From JBHELQ01 sp046262995 (GTDB lineage Bacteria; Actinomycetota; Thermoleophilia; Solirubrobacterales; Thermoleophilaceae), in NCBI GenBank assembly GCA_046262995.1, contig JBHELQ010000135.1:1-8547 (forward strand): a stretch of 8,547 nucleotides of DNA, given 5' to 3'. The notes beneath the pieces were generated by a model. That model was given only the letters and a program-made list of their open reading frames with translations. It had not been told where the DNA came from and did no database searches. Of the stretch, positions 1-5,881 are shown one piece after another. Each line of letters starts with the position of its first letter. The stretch's first letter is position 1. A program made the position numbers and the translations under genes.

Positions 1-339
1 CACGAGGCGGTGGGCCGTTGGCAGGAGAAGTACCCCGGGGTGGACATCATCCTGATCGAGCCCGACCCGAACGACGAGCTGATGTTCGAGACCAACGTGC
101 TCAACTTCACCCGCCGCGTCGAGATCGCCCGCCACGGGTTCGAGTCGGTCACCCTGAAGCTCGCAGAGGACTACGACGAGCTGAAGTCAGTCTGCGCCAA
201 GCACGGCATCGACATCTCGGCCACCCGCGTCCGCAGGGTCGTGAAGAAGTTCGCCGAGGAGCGCGAGAAGACGGCCGGCTGGCGGCGGATCCTGGAGCAG
301 ACGACGGGCGCTCTGTTGCGGCAGTCCGAAGAGGCCTGA
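1..339 (+). CDS. C-terminal fragment of probable patatin-like phospholipase family protein
   Basis: This is a partial gene. The frame is open from the first base (codons CAC GAG GCG GTG...) and ends at TGA 337-339, so the start lies outside the window and 112 residues are visible. The fragment has a short beta-strand with an acidic end (VDIILIEPDPNDELMF), then a segment with 'NVLNFTRRVEIARHGFESV', then a charged helical tail. An 'IEP(D/E)..D..MF' strand followed by a conserved Asn/Arg helix and a terminal 'ARHG'-type element is what I recall from the C-terminal ends of bacterial patatin/NTE-type lipid acyl hydrolases. The catalytic GxSxG and DGG motifs would lie upstream and cannot be checked here. 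If correct, it is a serine lipid hydrolase acting on membrane or storage lipids. The internal GTG at 10 is not a credible start because the coding frame continues to the edge. It converges on the aminotransferase, with the palindromic element between them. That it is a real gene is near certain; the family is a moderate guess. Confidence 0.6.
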   Translation, partial: HEAVGRWQEKYPGVDIILIEPDPNDELMFETNVLNFTRRVEIARHGFESVTLKLAEDYDELKSVCAKHGIDISATRVRRVVKKFAEEREKTAGWRRILEQTTGALLRQSEEA

Positions 340-385
340 GCCTCTAGCCGCCTGGCCGCGGGTCCTGTCACCGGCAGCGCCTCGA

Positions 386-408
386 ATCTGGAGCTTCAGG
401 CTCCAGAT
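386..408. repeat. Hairpin in the left unit of the palindromic element
   Basis: A perfect 9-bp stem (atctggagc 386-394, gctccagat 400-408) has a 5-nt loop ttcag at 395-399. It sits between the outer and inner 24-bp arms of the left unit, 10 nt from the outer arm and 5 nt from the inner arm. Confidence 0.8.
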
Positions 409-469
409 CCGAGATCGCCACCGTCGCCACCCGCGGATGGAGCCTGCGTGGCTCTCCGAAACTGCCAGC

Positions 470-486
470 TCCGCTTCGCGAGCGGA
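470..486. repeat. Central hairpin of the palindromic element
   Basis: A 6-bp stem (tccgct 470-475, agcgga 481-486) has a 5-nt loop tcgcg, inside the 64-nt centre between the inner arms. It is short enough to be incidental in GC-rich DNA, but it lies at the apex of the larger palindrome. Confidence 0.45.
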
Positions 487-531
487 AGGCGGGGCGCATC
501 GTCCGCGGGTGGCGACGGTGGCGATTCCTGA

Positions 532-550
532 GGGCGAGCTGTCCTCGCCC
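532..550. repeat. Hairpin in the right unit of the palindromic element
   Basis: A perfect 7-bp stem (gggcgag 532-538, ctcgccc 544-550) has a 5-nt loop ctgtc at 539-543. It occupies the position equivalent to hairpin 386-408 in the other unit (12 nt from the outer arm, 6 nt from the inner arm). The stem sequence is different, but the 5-nt loop length is kept. Confidence 0.75.
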
Positions 551-590
551 GAGGGGATCGACGCCGGTGACAGGACCCGCGGCCAGCAGG

Positions 591-1712
591 CTACGAGTCT
601 GGCTGCTCCAGGGCGCGCTCCAGCGCCTGCAGCAGCCGGTCCGTCGTCGCCTCGTTGAGCAGCTGCGCACGGATGTGGTCGTCGGCCCCCAGCGGACCGC
701 CGGGGGCGACGATCACGCCCTGCTCGCCCAGGCGGTTCGCCAGCTGCAGCCCGTTCAGCTCGTGCGCTCGCAGCCAGACGAAGTTCGCCTGGCTGTCGGT
801 GGCGTCGACCGGCAGTCGTTTCAGGGAGTGGAGGATTCGTCGGCGCTCCCTCATCACGGCCTGCTTGCGCCGCTCGACCTCCGGGCGGCCGATCTTCAGC
901 GCCTGGTCGATGGCCGCCTGCGTGAGAGCGTTCACGCCCAGGACCGGGGCGACGGCGTCCATCAGCTCGCTCGAGGTCGTGACCGCGTAGCCGGCGCGAA
1001 GGCCCGAGAGGCCATAGACCTTCGAGAAGGTACGGAAGACGACCAGCCGGGGGTCGTCGGCGGTCAGGTTCAGGCAGGCGTCCTCGGCCTCCACGTCCTG
1101 GAAGTGGATGAGCGCCTCGTCGAGGAGCAGGGTCACCGTTTCGGGCAGCTCGTCGAGCAGCGCGCGGATGGCATCGGCGGGGACGTAGGTCCCGGTCGGG
1201 TCGTTCGGGTTGCAGACGACGACGGCCTTCGTCCTGGGCGTCAGCGCGTCGTGAACGCGCTCGAGCTCGGCGCCCGCCGGTCCGGTGTCGACGGGCACGG
1301 GGCGGGCGCCGGCTCGGGTGGCCATCAGGGGATACAGCGGGTACGAGGGCCACGGCATCACGAGCTCGTCGTTCTCGGACAGGAGGCTGAAGGCCGCGGC
1401 CTGTAGGAGCTCCGCGATGCCGTTCCCGAGCACGATTCGCTCGGGCTCGATCTCGTGTCCTTCCGCCAGGGCGCGCCGGATGCGGCGGGCATACCGGTCG
1501 GGATAGCCGTTCACGCGGCCCCGAGCCGTGTAGATGGACGCGTTCACGACCTCCGAGTTGGGGAACTCGGGCCACTCGGTCCCCGACAGGTCCAGGTCGG
1601 GGACCTTCTCCAGGGCCAGGCGCTTCTCGCGCTGGCGCCGGGCGCGCCGGAGCACGTTCAGGTCGCGCTCGTCGACGTCCTCGAACTGGCGGTAGTAGTC
1701 CAGCAGCCCCAC
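591..1712 (-). CDS. PLP-dependent class I/II aminotransferase, histidinol-phosphate aminotransferase-like
   Basis: A 373-aa fold-type I aminotransferase that would move an amino group between an amino acid or amine and a 2-oxo acid using pyridoxal phosphate in the cytoplasm. Visible motifs are the phosphate-cup turn GNG near 96-98, the aromatic WPSYP segment at 121-125, NPNDPTG at 168-174 (cofactor-contacting Asn), DEA at 198-200 (pyridine-N aspartate), FSKVYGLSGLRAGY at 229-242 with K231 as the Schiff-base lysine, and HIRAQL with R348 as the likely carboxylate-binding arginine. All key residues are present. The pattern is closest to HisC/CobD-type enzymes, but there is no histidine gene nearby and a charged ~50-residue N-terminus precedes the catalytic domain, so the substrate cannot be assigned. 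The start is GTG at 1712, 10 nt after the membrane-protein stop and with no clear Shine-Dalgarno, which suggests translational coupling. It is the last gene of the operon, and its TAG lies inside the palindromic element. Confidence 0.9.
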   Translation of the reverse strand: MGLLDYYRQFEDVDERDLNVLRRARRQREKRLALEKVPDLDLSGTEWPEFPNSEVVNASIYTARGRVNGYPDRYARRIRRALAEGHEIEPERIVLGNGIAELLQAAAFSLLSENDELVMPWPSYPLYPLMATRAGARPVPVDTGPAGAELERVHDALTPRTKAVVVCNPNDPTGTYVPADAIRALLDELPETVTLLLDEALIHFQDVEAEDACLNLTADDPRLVVFRTFSKVYGLSGLRAGYAVTTSSELMDAVAPVLGVNALTQAAIDQALKIGRPEVERRKQAVMRERRRILHSLKRLPVDATDSQANFVWLRAHELNGLQLANRLGEQGVIVAPGGPLGADDHIRAQLLNEATTDRLLQALERALEQPDS

Positions 1713-1722
1713 GCGGGGCAGG

Positions 1723-2199
1723 CTACTGGCGCGATGTGGTCAGCGGGCCCGGTCCCTCGATCACGAGGAACCAGAAGATGAAGATCACGGCCGCGACGGC
1801 CACGCTGATGGCGAAGATCCGCTCCAGGGCGCCCCGCTCCTGGCGATGGCCCGCCGCGCGGCGGACGAGCTTCCAGGCGTGGTCGACCCGCTTGGCTATC
1901 GCCATCGTCACGAACAGGGAGAAGATGCAGCCGGCCATCGTCGCGGTGATGGCGGGCGTCACATAGCCGGTCCAGTACTGCACGTGGCCGCCCACCCACA
2001 TCCAGAACAGCGGCTGCGGGACGAACAGGCTCAGGCACAGGAACAGCTCGAGCGCGAGCAGTCCGTACGCCAGGAGACCGTCGAATCGCTTGCGGCCCCT
2101 GGTGGGCTCAGCCTCAGCCTGGCGGAAACGCACGGGTGCCGTGCCGGGACGGCGCCCGATGAACATTCCGCCCGTGTCAGAAGGGTCGTTGCGGGCCAT
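1723..2199 (-). CDS. Small membrane protein with about three transmembrane helices, function unknown
   Basis: A 158-aa protein that I cannot place in a named family. The N-terminal ~38 residues are polar and Arg-rich. Hydrophobic segments lie at about 41-69, 78-101 and 127-147, the last containing the run AVIFIFWFLVIEG. A basic loop (residues ~103-126, rich in K/R/H) lies between the second and third segments, so the positive-inside rule places that loop in the cytoplasm. No catalytic motif is apparent. The start is ATG at 2197-2199; a second ATG at residue 12 is possible, and neither has a strong ribosome binding site. It lies 24 nt after the acyl-CoA ligase stop and 10 nt before the aminotransferase start, so it is almost certainly co-transcribed and may be translationally coupled. 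A role beside a lipid-activating enzyme is plausible but unsupported by the sequence. Confidence 0.8.
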   Translation of the reverse strand: MARNDPSDTGGMFIGRRPGTAPVRFRQAEAEPTRGRKRFDGLLAYGLLALELFLCLSLFVPQPLFWMWVGGHVQYWTGYVTPAITATMAGCIFSLFVTMAIAKRVDHAWKLVRRAAGHRQERGALERIFAISVAVAAVIFIFWFLVIEGPGPLTTSRQ

Positions 2200-2223
2200 C
2201 CGTGGCCGACTAACCTAGCCGCC

Positions 2224-4032
2224 TCACCGCGGCGCGGCGTAGATCGACTCGATCGCGTCCGCGTACTTCTCCTGCACGACGTTTCGCTTGACCTTCAGCG
2301 TGGGCGTCAACTCGCGGCCCTCCTGGGAGAAGTCGTCCGGGAGGATCTCGAAGCGCTTGATCTGCTCCACCGGGCCGACCTGCGAGTTCACCTCGTCGAC
2401 GGCCTCCTGGATCGCTGCCCGTACCTGCTCGCTCTCGGGCATCTTCTCGAGCTCGAACTCGATGCCGAGCTGCTCCGCCAGGGCCGGCGCCTCCTCGGCG
2501 TCAAGCGTGATCAGGGCCACCAGGTACGGCTTGCGATCGCCCAGCACGATCGCCTGCGAGATCCAGCGGTTCTGCTTCAGGCCGTTCTCGAGGTTGGCGG
2601 GCGTGATGTTCTTGCCGCCGGCCGTGATGATGATGTCCTTCTTGCGCCCGGTGATGTAGAGGAAGCCGTCCTCGTCCAGGCGCCCGAGGTCGCCGGTGTG
2701 GAGCCAGCCCGCCTCCAGCGCCTCCTGGCTCGCGTCCTCGTTCTTGTAGTAGCCCATGAAGATGTTCGGTCCCTTGATCAGCACCTCGCCGTCGTCGGCG
2801 ATCTTCACCTCCACCCCTGGCACCGCCTTGCCAACGGAGCCGAAGCGGAAGTCATCCAGGCGGTTGACGGTGGCGGAGGTGGCGGTCTCGGTCATGCCGT
2901 AGCCCTCCATCACCGGCACGCCGCAGGCGTAGAAGAACTCCAGGATCTCGTGGGCGATCGGGGCTGCGCCCGTCACGCACTCGCGCATGTTCGTGCCGAA
3001 CAGCGCCCGAACGTGCCTGAAGAGGCCTTCCTCGGCCTGCTGGAACTCCTTCTCGAGCTCCTCCGGCAGCTCCTCGTTCCGCTGCTGCCGCTGGCGGGCC
3101 TGTATGCCCACCTCGACGGCGCGCTCGAGCCGCTCCCGGTCCGGCGCCTGGCTCGTCGCGAGCGTGTAGATCTTCTCGAACATCCGCGGCACCGACGGGA
3201 AGTAGGTCGGGTTCACCTCGGTCAGCTCGGGGATCACCTTCTGGGGGTCCCGGGACCAGTACGCGATCGTGACGCCGAGGTCAAGCGACGCAAGCTGCAC
3301 CAGGATCGCAAAGGCGTGGGCGAGCGGCAGGAAGAGGTAGGTGCAGTCGCCGCCCTCGAGCACCGTGGATTCGTTGACCGAGTCGGTGATCGCGCGGTAG
3401 TTGCCGTGCGAGAGCAGGCAGCCCTTGGGGGGCCCGGTCGTCCCCGACGTGTAGATGTAGAGGCAGATGTCGTCCGGGCCGACGGCCGAATAGCGCCGCT
3501 CGAACTCGGACTGGTCGCCCTCCCGGCCGCGCCGTCGCAGGTCGTCCAGCGTGAGCTCGCCGTCGCCGAGCTCGACACCGGTGTCGTTCATCACGACGAC
3601 GTGCTCGAGGTGCGGCAACCGGTCGCGGATCTGGCGGATCTTCGCGAGCTGCTCCCCGTCCTCTACGAAGATCGCCCGGGACTCCGAGTGGTCCGCCACG
3701 TAGTGGGACTCCTCGGGGGAGTTCGTCTGGTAGATCGTGACGAGCGTCGCGCCCGTGCAGAGGATCCCGAAACAGGCATAGGTCCACTCCGGCCGGGTGT
3801 GGGCGAGGATCGCGGCCTTGTCGCCCGGCTCGATCCCAAGCTCCACGAGCCCGAGGGCGACCTCCCGGACCACGTCGCCGAGCTCAGCGTAGGAGACTTC
3901 GCGCCATTCGTCTCCGACCTTGTGGCGGAGCGCGGGCTCGTCCGCGTACTTCCGCGCCGCCAGCGGCAGCAGATCGGCGATCGTCTTCGACCCGGTGCCC
4001 TGCTTGCGGGCCCCGACCGTCCCTACTTCCAA
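2224..4032 (-). CDS. Long-chain fatty-acid--CoA ligase (AMP-forming acyl-CoA synthetase)
   Basis: A 602-aa ANL-superfamily adenylating enzyme. It would activate a fatty acid with ATP to an acyl-adenylate and transfer the acyl group to CoA, feeding beta-oxidation or lipid synthesis. Motifs run in the expected order: YTSGTTGPPKG at 194-204 (P-loop-like A3), the FLPLAHAF region at 234-241, EGYGMTET at 376-383 (A5), TGDLG at 446-450 (adenosine-ribose aspartate), GRKKDIIITAGGKNITP at 462-478 (hinge region), and LTPTLKVKR at 575-583 with K580 as the probable catalytic lysine. A charged insert rich in Q/E/R at about 296-336 fits the long-chain (FadD15/FACL-like) subgroup. Length is normal for that subgroup. 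The only plausible start is TTG at 4030-4032, preceded 4 nt upstream by a strong ribosome binding site (GAGAGAGGGG, 4037-4046). It is the second gene of the operon. Family is certain; chain-length preference is inferred. Confidence 0.95.
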   Translation of the reverse strand: MEVGTVGARKQGTGSKTIADLLPLAARKYADEPALRHKVGDEWREVSYAELGDVVREVALGLVELGIEPGDKAAILAHTRPEWTYACFGILCTGATLVTIYQTNSPEESHYVADHSESRAIFVEDGEQLAKIRQIRDRLPHLEHVVVMNDTGVELGDGELTLDDLRRRGREGDQSEFERRYSAVGPDDICLYIYTSGTTGPPKGCLLSHGNYRAITDSVNESTVLEGGDCTYLFLPLAHAFAILVQLASLDLGVTIAYWSRDPQKVIPELTEVNPTYFPSVPRMFEKIYTLATSQAPDRERLERAVEVGIQARQRQQRNEELPEELEKEFQQAEEGLFRHVRALFGTNMRECVTGAAPIAHEILEFFYACGVPVMEGYGMTETATSATVNRLDDFRFGSVGKAVPGVEVKIADDGEVLIKGPNIFMGYYKNEDASQEALEAGWLHTGDLGRLDEDGFLYITGRKKDIIITAGGKNITPANLENGLKQNRWISQAIVLGDRKPYLVALITLDAEEAPALAEQLGIEFELEKMPESEQVRAAIQEAVDEVNSQVGPVEQIKRFEILPDDFSQEGRELTPTLKVKRNVVQEKYADAIESIYAAPR

Positions 4033-4036
4033 GGTG

Positions 4037-4046
4037 CCCCTCTCTC
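4037..4046 (-). promoter_or_regulatory. Ribosome binding site deciding the TTG start of the acyl-CoA ligase
   Basis: On the minus strand GAGAGAGGGG lies 4 nt before TTG (4030-4032). No ATG or GTG exists in the next several codons, so this purine-rich stretch supports the unusual TTG initiation. Confidence 0.6.
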
Positions 4047-4071
4047 GACTCCGCGGTGTGGGCGCGGAGTC
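4047..4071 (-). promoter_or_regulatory. Hairpin in the leader between the HTH-like gene and the acyl-CoA ligase
   Basis: Perfect 9-bp arms (gactccgcg 4047-4055, cgcggagtc 4063-4071) with a 7-nt loop lie within the 61-nt gap. On the minus strand the hairpin starts 22 nt after the mini-protein stop and ends immediately before the ligase ribosome binding site. It lacks a following U-tract, so it is not a canonical terminator. It could be an operator, an mRNA processing or stability element, or a partial attenuator. An 8-nt palindrome, ctacgtag, shares its edge at 4071-4078. Confidence 0.5.
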
Positions 4072-4093
4072 TACGTAGGTGAGGGGCGAGCGG

Positions 4094-4270
4094 CTAGGCC
4101 TTTGCCGGCTGCTCCCGCTTGCGGGCGTCGTTCAGAGTGCTGACGAACAGGGTCTTGTCGATCCGGCCCTGGAAGATCGGAACGCCGAGCTCCATGCACT
4201 TCGCGATGACCTCGCGACGATGCATCCCCGCTTCACGTCCGAGCTCCGTGGGGGTCAGATGGATCGCCAT
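4094..4270 (-). CDS. 58-aa helix-turn-helix-like small protein, putative DNA-binding
   Basis: A short gene with ATG at 4268-4270 and TAG at 4094-4096. It has a very strong ribosome binding site (GAGGAGGAG, 4278-4286) 7 nt upstream. The protein begins MAIHLTPTELGREAGMHRRE. Residues 6-15 (TPTELGREAG) can form a first helix and 17-28 (HRREVIAKCMEL) a recognition-type helix. These are followed by GVPIFQGRIDKTLFV (29-43), which looks like a short beta wing, then a basic tail. That layout resembles MerR/excisionase-type minimal winged HTH proteins. The resemblance is from pattern only. It heads the minus-strand operon and is divergent from the sigma-factor gene, a common place for a local regulator. 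An alternative is a conserved small protein with a non-DNA role. Confidence 0.75.
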   Translation of the reverse strand: MAIHLTPTELGREAGMHRREVIAKCMELGVPIFQGRIDKTLFVSTLNDARKREQPAKA

Positions 4271-4448
4271 TGGCCTGCTCCTCCTCGTCTGCTTGCGGTG
4301 GAGGTGAGACTACCTCGCTGTCCGGATGGCGCAAGAGCCCGGCCGCAATTTGCGCGGTTTCGGGCCGCATACATGGCAATGGCTTGAATGGGACCGGCTC
4401 TGGGTAGTATTTCCTCCCGGAGTACGGCACGGAAGCAGGGGAGACAGC
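4271..4448. promoter_or_regulatory. Divergent intergenic control region between the operon and the sigma-factor gene
   Basis: These 178 nt must hold promoters for both directions. On the + strand the best candidate is TTGAAT (4384-4389) and TAGTAT (4405-4410), each 4 of 6 to consensus but with a short 15-nt spacer, 38 nt before the sigma ATG. A near-perfect small palindrome, cgcaa-t-ttgcg, at 4344-4354 sits mid-region and could be an operator. On the minus strand no convincing pair stands out; TTGCGC with TAGTCT at 16 nt is weak. I see no clear ECF-type GGAAC/CGTC pair that would indicate autoregulation. Confidence 0.35.
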
Positions 4449-5861
4449 ATGAGTGCTTGTGGACTGACGGTCGGGGCGCCGACGGACGCCGCGCTGGTTG
4501 CCGGCGTGCGAGCGGGCCAGGACTCCGCCTTCGAAGAGCTCTACCGCCGCTATAGGCCGAGGATCCACGCCTTCGTCCGGCGCTTCGTGCGCGACGACGG
4601 GCGCGCCGAGGACGTGACCCAGGACGCGTTCCTGTCCGCGCTGCGTCGGCTGCGCGCGACGGACAGCGATATCGCCTTCAAGCCGTGGATCTACGAGATC
4701 GCGCGCAACGCCGCGATCGACGCCCACCGTCGCAGCCGGCGGGCCGAGGAGGTCTCGATGGAGGCCGTGGAGCTGATGGCCCCCTCGGATCGGCTTCGCC
4801 TGCTGGGCACCGGCGCGGCCGAGTCCCGCGCCGCGGCCAGGGAGCGGCTCGAGTATCTGCGCGGCGCCTTCGACGAGCTCTCGGAGACGCATCACCGAGT
4901 GCTCGTGATGCGCGAGTTCGAGGGCCGCTCCTATCGCGAGATCGCCGAGCGGCTGGACCTGACCCGCCCGGCTGTCGAGAGCACCCTCTTCAGGGCCCGC
5001 CGGAGGCTCGAGCACATGTACTCGGAGCTCGAGACCGGTCGCCGCTGCGACTCGGTCCGGGCTGCGATCGGACGGCTCGCGGAGGGCATGGACGGGGCCC
5101 AGGACACCCGCAGACTGGCCCGCCACGCGCGCCGCTGCAGCGCCTGCCGCCGCCGCGCCCGCGAGCTGGGCGTGGAACCGCTCGGCCGTTTCGAGTCGGC
5201 GCGCGCGAAGGCCGCCGCGCTCCTGCCCCTGCCCGCGCTGGCGCGGAGCCTGCGCGGAACGGGCAGAGCTGCATCGAGCGAGCCGCTTGGCCCCATGGCC
5301 GCATCGAGTGGTCAGGCAGCGGCCGCGTTCGCCGAGCGCGCAGCGGCGCTCCTCGCCGCCGCGGCGCTGGCGAGCGCGGGCAGCGCCATCCTGAATGACT
5401 CGGTGGACCCCGCGCGTCCCGCCCCCCGGCCGGCATCCGCGCCTCCCGACGGGCTCGTGAATCCGCGTCCCGTCTTTCCCGCCGCCCAGGCACGCCCCGA
5501 CCCGGCGAATCGTCCCGCCCCCCGCGGCTCGAGGGCGCATGCTGCCCCGGCAGCCGGTGAAGCGGACTCGGCTGCCGGACCCAGCCCGGCAGGCGGTTCC
5601 ACGGCGGGGGGCGCTCCGGGGTCGCTGTCCCAGCCCTCGACACCGGTCAGCAAGCCTGCGGAGCGGGTCCTGCACAACGCTCGCGCCGAGGTGGACGCAG
5701 TGACGAAGACGATCTCGAGCGGGTCGTCGAGCCTGCCCTCGACGGAGACGGTCCTGACGGCAGCAAAGGGGCCGCTGGCGCTCGTCGGGACGATCAGGGG
5801 CAGGCTGCTGCGGGGGAGGAAGGACCGTCCCTCGCGGCACGAAAAAGACGGATCGTCCTAG
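4449..5861 (+). CDS. ECF-type RNA polymerase sigma factor with fused zinc-finger anti-sigma-like domain and probable membrane-anchored tail
   Basis: A 470-aa protein, far longer than the usual ~170-200 aa of ECF sigma factors. Region 2 spans about 27-97 (FEELYRRYRPRIHAF, EDVTQDAFLSALRRL, then FKPWIYEIARNAAID for -10 recognition). Region 4 spans about 137-190 (LSETHHRVLVMREFEG, then the HTH SYREIAERLDLTRPAVESTLFRARRRL for -35 recognition). It continues with C200-x25-H226-x3-C230-x2-C233, the signature of zinc-binding anti-sigma (zf-HC2) domains. An Ala-rich hydrophobic stretch at about 289-315 could cross the membrane. It is followed by ~90 residues rich in Pro/Ala/Gly/Ser, then a short basic C-terminus. 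The start is ATG 4449, chosen because AGGGGAG (4437-4443) lies 5 nt upstream; the open frame upstream to 4326 has no comparable signal. ECF factors with C-terminal anti-sigma-like extensions are known in Actinobacteria. Membrane tethering and self-inhibition are inferred. Confidence 0.9.
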   Translation: MSACGLTVGAPTDAALVAGVRAGQDSAFEELYRRYRPRIHAFVRRFVRDDGRAEDVTQDAFLSALRRLRATDSDIAFKPWIYEIARNAAIDAHRRSRRAEEVSMEAVELMAPSDRLRLLGTGAAESRAAARERLEYLRGAFDELSETHHRVLVMREFEGRSYREIAERLDLTRPAVESTLFRARRRLEHMYSELETGRRCDSVRAAIGRLAEGMDGAQDTRRLARHARRCSACRRRARELGVEPLGRFESARAKAAALLPLPALARSLRGTGRAASSEPLGPMAASSGQAAAAFAERAAALLAAAALASAGSAILNDSVDPARPAPRPASAPPDGLVNPRPVFPAAQARPDPANRPAPRGSRAHAAPAAGEADSAAGPSPAGGSTAGGAPGSLSQPSTPVSKPAERVLHNARAEVDAVTKTISSGSSSLPSTETVLTAAKGPLALVGTIRGRLLRGRKDRPSRHEKDGSS

Positions 5862-5881
5862 CGAGTAACCTCCGGCGCGCC

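Larger units (their letters stand above)
345..593. repeat. Nested inverted-repeat element (paired palindromic units, BIME-like) between convergent genes
   Basis: The gap between two convergent stop codons is filled by a symmetric structure. The outer arms 352-375 and 563-586 are perfect 24-bp inverted repeats. After a 2-nt mismatch they extend to 345-349/589-593 (tagcc/ggcta). The inner arms 414-437 and 502-525 are a second perfect 24-bp pair. Arm spacing is nearly equal on both sides (38 and 37 nt), and each spacer carries its own 5-nt-loop hairpin. The centre, 438-501, is 64 nt. The element can be read as two ~85-nt units in inverted orientation, 352-437 and 502-586. The right arm includes the aminotransferase TAG (591-593), and the left arm begins 6 nt after the phospholipase TGA. 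Possible roles, all inferred: bidirectional transcription end, mRNA 3' stabiliser, or a dispersed REP/MITE-like repeat. No transposase or convincing coding sequence is present; short ORFs across it are low-complexity by-products. Confidence 0.9.

Noticed and set aside
345..593. CRISPR array
   Set aside because: The repeated 24-mers are inverted, not direct, with only two copies each and no regularly spaced spacers.
345..593. Simple intrinsic terminator pair for the two convergent genes
   Set aside because: The structure is much larger than a terminator and has no U-tract on either strand, although transcription may still end within it.
437..658. Short ORFs running through the palindromic element
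   Set aside because: They exist on both strands, arise from the repeat arms, lack RBS signals and one runs into the aminotransferase gene. They are by-products of the repeat.
1846..4143. A 765-codon open frame on the + strand opposite the acyl-CoA ligase and membrane protein
   Set aside because: It is antisense to a clear enzyme with all motifs in order. Its product is a low-complexity mix of R, L, V, D and H with no domain, typical of the complementary frame in GC-rich coding DNA.
4326..4448. N-terminal extension of the sigma factor from an earlier start
   Set aside because: It would consume the divergent promoter region and has no ribosome binding site. ATG 4449 has AGGGGAG at the right distance.
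4233..5840. A 535-codon open frame on the - strand opposite the sigma-factor gene
   Set aside because: The + strand encodes recognisable sigma regions 2 and 4 with a proper RBS, while the antisense product is Arg/Gly/Ala-rich with no motif.
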